The notes under the pieces are model-generated. The model was not told the origin of the DNA and did no database searches. It worked only from the letters and a program-made list of their open reading frames with translations. A stretch of 9,675 nucleotides of DNA from assembly GCA_020425885.1 (NCBI GenBank), contig JAGQRA010000179.1:1-9675 (forward strand), given 5' to 3'. Origin of the DNA: Planctomycetota bacterium. GTDB taxonomy: Bacteria > Planctomycetota > UBA1135 > UBA2386. The position numbers and the translations under genes were made by a program. Below are positions 1-6,900 of this stretch, piece by piece; within the stretch, counting starts at the first letter, position 1; each line of letters opens with the position of its first letter.

Positions 1-1
1 C

Positions 2-2218
2 GAACGCGAACGGCTCCTCGAAGCGGCCAGCGAGGCGCTCTCGAGCACGGAAGCGCGGCAGCAGGCGATCGGCCTGAGCCTGGCGCAAGCGCGCGACGCG
101 CTGTCGGAAGGGCGATCCGAGCTCGCTCGGTTGCGCGCCCGGGCGGATGCCATCGAGGCGCTGTTCGGCGAGCTCGACGAGACGCGGCAGGTCGTCGATC
201 GGCTCCGTGTGGCGGACGACCCGGCGCTCGAGGTGGTGGGCAGCGTCAGCCAGTTGCTCGAAGTGCCCGAAGATTGGGAGTCGGCGACCGCCGCCGCTCT
301 GGGTCAGCGCGTGCAAGGCATCGTGTTGCGACGGGCCGCCGATCTGGGCGGCGCCCTGCATCTGGCGCAGCAGGTGGCGCGCGGCCAGATCGTCCTGATC
401 GGCCTGGAACCCGGCGCATCCGCCCTCGGACCGCGCGACGCCAGCGGTCACGGCATACCGGCGCTGGCGCTCGTGAGCTCGCCCGAGGCTCCCGGGCTGG
501 CCGAGATCCTGCTGGGCGACACCCTCTTCACCGAAGACCTGGACGCGGCGCGACGCAGTCTGGCCACTCCGGCGACGGGCCACCGCCGAGCGGCAACGCG
601 GGACGGCAGCGTGCTGACTTCGAGCGGCGTGCTGAGCGCGGGCAGTCCGGCCCGGCGCATCCTCGAGATCGAACGCGAACGCCGGGCCCTGCCGGCGGCG
701 CTGGAGTCGGCCGGCCGGCGGGAAGCGGCGCAGCTGCGACAGGTCGACGAGGTCGGGAACCAGCGGCGCGAGCTGGAGGCCGAGATCGGGCGTCTCGCCG
801 CCGAGCTCAAGGCCGCGCAAGGCGAACGGACCCAGAGCGCGCGTGCGCTCGAGGCCGCGCGATTGGCCGATGAAGCTGCCCAGCGCGAGTGGGCCTGGGC
901 CTCCGAACGTGCCACACGCATCCAGGCCCAGCTGGCCGAGCTGGAAGCCGAGCGGGCCGGCACCGCCGCCCGTCTGACCGAGAGCGAGCCCGAGCAGGCG
1001 CGCATCGAAGCCGAGATCGAGGCCACTCAAGGCGAGCTGGAGGCCGGCGCCCTGACCGAGCTGCGCCGCATCGCCGCCGAAGCCGAGCGGCTCGCCGCCG
1101 CCGCCGCGCAGGCCCTGGCCGGACAGTCGGCCATGCTCGAGTCGGCCGAGCGCGAGCTGGCCGCCGCGACGGACCGCATCGAGACGGCCGGCGCGCGCGC
1201 AGACGAAGCCAGCGCGGCGATCGCCGAGCTCGAGGCGGAGGTCGGTCGGCTCACCGGCGCGGCAGGCGAGCAGCAGACCGAGGTTCTCGAGCTCGACGCG
1301 CGGATCGCGCCGGCCGAGGCCAGGCTGGCCGATCTGCGGCGAGAGCTCGGCGAGCACGGCGCCGCCGTCGAGGCGGTGAGGCGCCAGCTGTCCGAGCTGG
1401 ATGCCGAGCACGCCGAAGCCAGGATCGCGGCGACCCGTGCCGAGGATCGTCTGGAGCGATTGTTCGACCAGTTGCGCTCGGACTTGGAGTGGCTGCCCTT
1501 CGACCTGCCGGAGCAGCTGGAGCTCGGCGCCGCGATGGAGATCCCCTTGCCACCGGTCGAGGCACTGCCGGAGGGCCAGGCCCAGGAGCTCGGCCGCCTG
1601 CGGGGCCAGCTGCGCGTCATCGGCGCCATCGACCAGGAAGCGCTGGCGGCCTACGCCGAGACGGCCGAGCGACAAAGCCTCTTGACCGCCCAGGAAGCCG
1701 ATCTGGTCGCGGCGGAGCATGATCTCAGGCAGCTGCTCCAACAGCTCGAGGACGAGATGCGCAGCCGCTTCGAGGAGACCTTCGGCGCGGTGGCCACCGC
1801 ATTCGCCGATTACTTCCCGATGCTCTTCGGTGGCGGCGAGGCCGAGCTGGTGCTGGACGGCGAGGACAGCGCGTCGGCCGGGCTCGAGATCATGGCGCGG
1901 CCACCCGGCAAGCGGCGGCAGCCGCTCGGACTGCTCTCGGGCGGGGAGCGGGCGCTGACCGCGGTGGCCCTGATCTTCGCGCTGCTTCAAGTCAGCCAGA
2001 CGCCTTTCGTAGTGCTGGATGAGGTGGACGCGGCCTTGGACGAAGCCAACGTCGATCGCTTCTGCGCCGCCCTGCGCCGATTGGCCGAAACCACGCAGGT
2101 CGTGGTCATCACCCACAATCGCGGCACCATCCAGACCGCCGGAACGGTCTATGGCGTCACGATGGCCGAGGACGGCGCCAGCCAGATCATCAGCCTGCGA
2201 GTCGATGCGACGGTCTGA
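2..2218 (+). CDS. smc: Chromosome segregation ATPase SMC, 3' part (5' end outside window)
   Basis: SMC is a cytoplasmic ATPase that dimerises at a hinge and, with ScpA/ScpB, compacts and segregates the chromosome. The frame is open from base 2, giving 738 visible residues, so no start is seen; the TTG at 131 is internal. In order: the end of the first coiled coil; a hinge at about 233-655, closing with the glycine-rich TRDGSVLTSSGVLSAG; a long Ala/Glu/Arg-rich coiled coil to about 1780; then the C-terminal head. The head has FGGGEAEL, EIMARPPGK, the ABC signature LSGGE (1934-1948), Walker B FVVLDEVDA (2006-2032) with D-loop ALDEAN, and the H-loop THN followed by YGVTM. These match SMC rather than MukB, Rad50 or SbcC, which lack this hinge and tail. 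Walker A must lie upstream. The stop overlaps the next gene by 14 nt. Naming is very secure; the Chloroflexota flavour of the tail is from memory. Confidence 0.96.
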   Translation, partial: ERERLLEAASEALSSTEARQQAIGLSLAQARDALSEGRSELARLRARADAIEALFGELDETRQVVDRLRVADDPALEVVGSVSQLLEVPEDWESATAAALGQRVQGIVLRRAADLGGALHLAQQVARGQIVLIGLEPGASALGPRDASGHGIPALALVSSPEAPGLAEILLGDTLFTEDLDAARRSLATPATGHRRAATRDGSVLTSSGVLSAGSPARRILEIERERRALPAALESAGRREAAQLRQVDEVGNQRRELEAEIGRLAAELKAAQGERTQSARALEAARLADEAAQREWAWASERATRIQAQLAELEAERAGTAARLTESEPEQARIEAEIEATQGELEAGALTELRRIAAEAERLAAAAAQALAGQSAMLESAERELAAATDRIETAGARADEASAAIAELEAEVGRLTGAAGEQQTEVLELDARIAPAEARLADLRRELGEHGAAVEAVRRQLSELDAEHAEARIAATRAEDRLERLFDQLRSDLEWLPFDLPEQLELGAAMEIPLPPVEALPEGQAQELGRLRGQLRVIGAIDQEALAAYAETAERQSLLTAQEADLVAAEHDLRQLLQQLEDEMRSRFEETFGAVATAFADYFPMLFGGGEAELVLDGEDSASAGLEIMARPPGKRRQPLGLLSGGERALTAVALIFALLQVSQTPFVVLDEVDAALDEANVDRFCAALRRLAETTQVVVITHNRGTIQTAGTVYGVTMAEDGASQIISLRVDATV

Positions 2219-2300
2219 GCCTGCCTGCCGTCTGGCCGTCGTGGCCATCGCGCTCGCCGTGGGACTCGGGCTGCCGGGTCCGAGCAGCCGGGCCATGGCG
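2205..2300 (+). other. Signal peptide of the metallopeptidase
   Basis: The first 32 residues have the three parts of a Sec signal: Arg2/Arg3/Arg9 at the N-terminus, a run of Ala/Val/Leu/Ile/Gly from residue 10, and a small-residue c-region ending Ala-Met-Ala before Glu33. No lipobox cysteine follows, so signal peptidase I cleavage is expected. The mature N-terminus to about residue 75 is Pro/Arg/Glu-rich and probably disordered. Confidence 0.8.
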
Positions 2301-3707
2301 GAGCCTCCACCCCGCAGCGGCAGCCTGGAGCGCAGGCTGCCGGCGACGGCCGAGAGGATGCTTCGACAGCCGGGGGCCGAGAGGCCGCACCCCGCGGAGC
2401 CGGCACGCGCCGTCTCCGACGGCAACTCGGAGACCGAGGCGGTGCTGTGGGCATGGGACTTCTACCGGGAGACCTACTACCCGGTCCCCGTTCGGCGCCT
2501 GCATGTCAGCCCGAGCACCTGGATCTACGTCGAGGAAGGTCTCGAGCTCCCCGGTTCGGCGCTGCTGCGCCTGACCGCGTTTGCGGAGGACCGGGCCCTG
2601 CCGATCTTGCGTCAGCTGTATGGCGCGGAGCCCAGCCCGGGCATCGACGATGAACCGGCCATCAGCCTGCTGCTCTTGGATATCCGGGATGCGCATTACT
2701 ACCATGCGCCGACGGACCACTTCGTCTCGGGCTACTTCGACCCGGTGAACGAGATTCTGCCGGAAGCCCTCGCCGCGGAGGGGGACCCGCGGAAGTCCAA
2801 CGGCCGCGAGATGGTGTACATCGACATCGGATCGCCGGTCGACCCGATCGGCGACGACCTGCTGCGCGCGATCGCCCACGAGCTGGCGCACCTCATCCTC
2901 TGGTTCCGCGACCCGGAGGAGAGCGAGTGGCTCGAGGAAGGCTTGAGCGAGCTGGCCGGCTTCGTCTGCGGGCTCGGGCATCCGCGCGAGCTGGTGAACC
3001 TCTACCTCAGGAACACGGAGCGCCCCTTGACGGCCTGGTCCGGAGAGCCCGAGGACATCGGCAAGGGCTATGTCTTCGCCCTCTACCTGTACGATCGATT
3101 CGAACGGGAGACTCCGGGTTGGATCCGCGAGTGGCTGGCCCAGGACGCATCCGGGCTGACGGGGCTCGCGGCGCAGCTCGACGGCAGCGGCCTCGGCCTG
3201 CCCGAGCTCGTGCTCGACTATTCGCTGGCCCTGCAGCTGGACGCCGAGTCGCCAAGCGATGCACGCTATGCCTTCCGGTCGCTCGCTCTGGGCAGCAGCC
3301 AGCCCCCCGACGGGTTCCGGGCACCGGCGGCACGCAGCCACAGCGGCGAGCGCCCGATCGACCTGGGCTTCCTGCTCTCGCCCTGGTCGGCGCGAGTGGA
3401 CGCCATCGGCGCCTTGAGCCGGCCCTTGGCGCTCGATCTCGACCTGCCCGCCGGGACCTGCGCCGCGCTGGCGCGGGTCGGCGAGGGGCTGGAGGAACCG
3501 GCGGTCGAGGCCTTCTGCCTGGACGATCCGGCGCCGATCGCGCGGCGCAGCATCCCCGAGCCCGCCGATGCGGCGTGGCATCAACGGTTGCTCGTGATCA
3601 CCCTCAACCCCCGCGATCTGGACGCGACGGCGCGCCTGTCGGTGCAGCTCGGGTCAGCGACCACCATCGGGCGCCGGCTGTTCCTGCCGCGTCTGGACAG
3701 CCGCTAG
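2205..3707 (+). CDS. Secreted putative zinc metallopeptidase, M30-like
   Basis: Predicted 500-residue exported zinc protease; substrate unknown. The ATG at 2205 is chosen because it puts a clean signal peptide at the N-terminus (MRRSEPACR, hydrophobic core from Leu10, cleavage after Ala-Met-Ala at about residue 32). A longer reading from 2019 would only be another frame of smc. The catalytic motif is HELAH at residues 225-229 (2877-2891): His225 and His229 are likely zinc ligands and Glu226 the general base. It is followed by WLEEGLSE (242-249), where Glu245 is the likely third ligand. SNGREMVYID (198-207) precedes the motif and GKGYVFALYLYDRF (286-299) follows it; both resemble, from memory, the HEFQH/WLNEGLSE family of Chloroflexota secreted peptidases related to M30. 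Residues from about 383 form a beta-rich tail. No anchor or C-terminal membrane helix is seen. There is no strong Shine-Dalgarno, so translation is probably coupled to smc. The peptidase fold is fairly sure; activity and exact family are not. Confidence 0.85.
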   Translation: MRRSEPACRLAVVAIALAVGLGLPGPSSRAMAEPPPRSGSLERRLPATAERMLRQPGAERPHPAEPARAVSDGNSETEAVLWAWDFYRETYYPVPVRRLHVSPSTWIYVEEGLELPGSALLRLTAFAEDRALPILRQLYGAEPSPGIDDEPAISLLLLDIRDAHYYHAPTDHFVSGYFDPVNEILPEALAAEGDPRKSNGREMVYIDIGSPVDPIGDDLLRAIAHELAHLILWFRDPEESEWLEEGLSELAGFVCGLGHPRELVNLYLRNTERPLTAWSGEPEDIGKGYVFALYLYDRFERETPGWIREWLAQDASGLTGLAAQLDGSGLGLPELVLDYSLALQLDAESPSDARYAFRSLALGSSQPPDGFRAPAARSHSGERPIDLGFLLSPWSARVDAIGALSRPLALDLDLPAGTCAALARVGEGLEEPAVEAFCLDDPAPIARRSIPEPADAAWHQRLLVITLNPRDLDATARLSVQLGSATTIGRRLFLPRLDSR

Positions 3708-3722
3708 CGAAGCGCCTCGAGG

Positions 3723-3739
3723 CCGGCCGAATCGGCTGG
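3723..3739 (+). terminator. Hairpin after the peptidase gene, weak terminator candidate
   Basis: A 7-bp stem (CCGGCCG at 3723-3729 with CGGCTGG at 3733-3739, one G-T pair) closes an AAT loop 15 nt after the peptidase stop. No T tract follows, so it does not look like a standard intrinsic terminator. It could mark the end of the smc-peptidase transcript or be chance in GC-rich DNA. Its 3' arm overlaps the proposed -35 of the next gene. Confidence 0.25.
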
Positions 3740-3765
3740 ACGGCCTTCCGGGCCCATGATATCAT
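3737..3765 (+). promoter_or_regulatory. Sigma-70-like promoter for the beta-helix gene
   Basis: TGGACG (3737-3742, 4 of 6 to TTGACA) is separated by exactly 17 nt from TATCAT (3760-3765, 5 of 6 to TATAAT). The -10 sits inside the perfect 10-bp palindrome ATGATATCAT (3756-3765), the most AT-rich spot in the intergenic region. Transcription would start near 3772, giving a leader of about 110 nt. The match is by eye; the palindrome could also be an operator. Confidence 0.5.
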
Positions 3766-3771
3766 CCCGCC

Positions 3772-3881
3772 GCGATGCGCCTACCGGCCGCCAGCCGGAG
3801 CTCGTGTCCATCCTCAGCGTTTCCGGCATCATCCGATCGTTGGCCCGATCCCCTCGGGCGCGCAGCCAGGAGTTGCATTCC
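3772..3881 (+). promoter_or_regulatory. Untranslated leader of the beta-helix gene with two competing stems
   Basis: This stretch between the proposed start point and the ATG holds two short inverted repeats that share bases: GATCG (3835-3839) with CGATC (3846-3850), and GCCCGA (3843-3848) with TCGGGC (3854-3859). Only one can form at a time, and the second ends 8 nt before the Shine-Dalgarno. No known riboswitch or leader peptide is recognised. Stems of 5-6 bp are common by chance at this GC content. Confidence 0.2.
3868..3872 (+). promoter_or_regulatory. Ribosome binding site of the beta-helix gene
   Basis: AGGAG at 3868-3872 lies 9 nt before the ATG at 3882. It decides the start: the in-frame ATG at 3756 lies in the -10 palindrome, has no such site, and would bury the signal peptide 42 residues inside the protein. 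Confidence 0.85.
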
Positions 3882-3983
3882 ATGGACCGATCCGATCTCG
3901 CGCGCGCCGCGTTCCGGCGCGCATCGACCGTGTTCGCACTCGGGCTCTTCGGCGCATGGGCGCTCGGCGCTCCGGTGCTCGCT
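3882..3983 (+). other. Signal peptide of the beta-helix protein
   Basis: Residues 1-34 have basic residues at 3, 8, 12 and 13, a hydrophobic core from Val17 to Leu28 and a Val-Leu-Ala cleavage site before Arg35. Cleavage a few residues later, at Ala-Ala before Glu39, is also possible. The paired arginines at 12-13 lack the context of a Tat signal, so Sec export is assumed. Confidence 0.8.
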
Positions 3984-6900
3984 CGACCTGCCGCGGAACA
4001 GCAGGACAGCAACGTCTGCGAAGCCATCGGCACCAGTGGGCTGATTCCCGACGGCACGGTCTGGACCGCCGCAGAGAGCCCCTACATCGTGACCTGCGAC
4101 CTGCGGGTGGCCGACGAGGCCTCGTCGCTGACCATCGAGTCCGGCGTCGAGGTCCGCTTCGCCGAGGGACGGCGCATGCGGGTCGAAGGACCGCTCAGCA
4201 TCGGCGGCTCGGCAGCCGGCGATGTGGTCTTCACCTCGGTTCAGACCACGCCATCGCCCGGCGACTGGTACGGCGTCGAGCTCAACGCCGGCGAGAGCCT
4301 GCATCCGGTCAGCATCACCGGGCTGCGCATCGCCTACGCGGGCGGCGGTTCGGCCGGCAAGGCCCTTTCGATCAATCGGGCCGGCGTCGCGCTGGACCAC
4401 TTCGCGATCGAGAAGAGCGGCGGTCGCGGGATCATGGTCGACCGCGTGGGCGACATCGCGTTGAGCGACTTCTCGATCACCGACAGCGCCAGCGGCCCGG
4501 GCATCGAGCTCCGCGAGGTCAGCGATGCGGTCAACAAGATCACCCTGGTCAACGGCCGGATCGAGAACAACCGCGAGGAGGCGATCCTGTCGGGCGCCAA
4601 CATCGAGATCGAGGCCAGCGGCAGCGTCGTCAGCGGCAACGCGGTCAACGCCATCGTGCTGACCGGCTCGCGCATCGCCGGCGACCTGACCTGGCACGGC
4701 GGTGACCTGCCGATCGTGGTCGACTCGAGTCTGAACGTCGATGCGGCCCTGACGGTCGAGCCGAACACGGTGGTCAAGTTCCGCAGCGACCGACGTCAGA
4801 TGATCGTCGGTCGGGGCTCGATCAACGCGGTCGGCAACGCCGCCGGACCGATCTACTTCACCTCGCTCAGCGACGACGAAGCCTGCTCGGGTGGCCAGGT
4901 CGACTGCGACACGAACAACGACGGCAGCGCCACCTCGCCGTCCGCCGGCGAGTGGATCGGCATCGACGTCCGCGAGAATGCCGGTGCCAGCAGCTTCGAG
5001 CAGGTCACCCTGCGCTACGGCGGTGCCGGCACCAGCGCGCCGATGCTGAACGTCGCGGCGCCGGGACTGAGCCTGCGGGACAGCGTTCTGTCCTTCTCGG
5101 CCCAGGATGCGATGGCGATCGACAACGCGCCGGCGACGATCGAGCGGGTGCACTTCTTCGACAACAAGGGCAATGCCCTGGCGGTTTCGACGGCGGGCAG
5201 CACCAACGTGACGGTCCACGAAAGCCGGTTCGAGCGCAACGGTGGCGCCGCGATCCGGATCGAGCCCGACGTCCAGCTCGACCTCGCCGGCAACGCGGTC
5301 TCCGGTTCGGGACTGGACGATTTCTCGAATGCGCTCAACGGGGTGGCGGTCGAGACGGGCGACATCTCGCGGCCGATCACCTGGCAGGCGGGCGATCTGC
5401 CCTGGCTCGTGATCCCGCGCAGCCTGGTCGAGGTCGACACCGGCGGCAAGCTGACGGTGGAGCCGGGCGCGGTGGTCAAGCTCGGCGAGGCCGTCCGGCT
5501 GACCGTCGGTCGGGGCCGTCTCGAGCTCGGCAGCGCGGCCGGTCCGCGCAGTCTCGTGACGGCTTTGACCGACGACGCTTGCGACGCGGCCGGAGGCACC
5601 GAGGTCTGTGACAGCAACGGCGATGGTGCCATCACCACGCCGCGCCCCGGTGTCTGGCAGTACCTCCACGTCGAGCAGCAGAGTCAGGGCGCGCAGATCG
5701 AGAACGCCGTCATCCGCTACGGCGGCGCGCGCGGCAGCAGCCAGTCGATGCTGCTCTTGGAGCACGACAAGGACCGTCTGGCCGGCACCGAAGTCGCCTT
5801 CAGCGAAACCAACGGGATCGCCTGCGACGATGCCAACGCCTTCTACATCGTCGGCAACGACATCCACGACAACCAGCTGGCCGGCATCAAGCTCGGCGCG
5901 GTGGCCAACGGCATGACGGTCTACCTGGAAGGCAACCAGATCCACGACAACCAGGGTGCCGCGATCGACATGGATGCCAACGTCCGGCTCGAGCTCGACG
6001 ACCCGGACAACCCGGCGGCGCCGGAGCCCAACAGCCTCGAGCGGAATCGCATCAACGGCGCCGCCGTCTCCGGCGACGCCACCATCAGCCGGGTCTGGAA
6101 GGCCAGCACGATTCCCTTCGTCGTCACCGGCGACCTCGAGGTCAGCCAGCAGTCGGTGCTCACGATCGAGGCTGGCACCATCGTCAAGCTCGACGGGGGC
6201 AAGCTGTCCAGCACCCGCGGCGCGATCGTCGCCCAGGGGAGCGTCGAGGCACCGGTCATCTTCACCTCGGTCAACGATCGCTCGGTCGGCACGAACGCCA
6301 AGCCCCTGGACGGCGACATCGATCCGCGTCCGGGCGACTGGGAGGGCATCGAGCTCAACTGCCTCAGCCGAAGCACCTGCAGCCGCTTCGAACACGTCGA
6401 GGTCCGCTTTGCCGGCGGTCGGGATCAGAACGTTCCGGCGCTGACGATCCAGAACGAGGCGGTCGAGGTCGGGTTCGCCCGCATCGCCGACGGCGCCGGA
6501 CCGGGCCTGCTCTTCGACAACACCGGCGGGCTGCTCGAAAACAGCCGCATCGAAGGCATGTACTCCGACGCCATCCTCATCGAGGCCTCGCAGCCGATCC
6601 AGCCGCGGATCCGCGAGATGGAGATCACCGGAAATCGCGGCGCGGTGATCCGGATGGACGCCAACGCCGAGCCGATCGTCGAGGGCATGTCCTTCGACGA
6701 CAACTCGATCAACGGCGCGGCGGTCGAGGGCGGCGTGTCGGTCCGCCGCCTCTGGAAGCGGAGCGCATTGCCTTACGTGCTGGTGGGCGGCGGCGTCTTC
6801 GTGGGCGCCAACGCGGCGATCGAGGTCGAGGCCGGCACGGTCATCAAGGCCGACCAGGGCGCTGGTATCGACATCCGCCGCGGTGGCACCTTCAACGCGC

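Noticed and set aside
2019..2204. An upstream start for the peptidase at 2019
   Set aside because: The extra 62 residues are another frame of the smc Walker B region, rich in Arg/Pro/Ser, and would bury the signal peptide.
2..2218. MukB, Rad50 or SbcC instead of SMC
   Set aside because: The hinge ending in a glycine-rich strand, the LSGGE/VVLDEVDAALDEAN head and the THN...YGVTM tail are those of bacterial SMC; no zinc-hook Cys pair is present.
2190..3584. Open frame of 464 codons on the - strand opposite the peptidase
   Set aside because: Same cause: it is in codon register with the peptidase gene, has low-complexity composition and no recognisable domain.
3756..3881. An upstream start for the beta-helix protein at 3756
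   Set aside because: This ATG lies within the proposed -10 palindrome with no ribosome site. The ATG at 3882 has AGGAG 9 nt upstream and begins a proper signal peptide.
2927..4705. A 592-codon + strand frame across the peptidase end, the intergenic region and the beta-helix start
   Set aside because: It is an Arg/Ala/Gly-rich shadow of two better supported genes, with no domains or signal.
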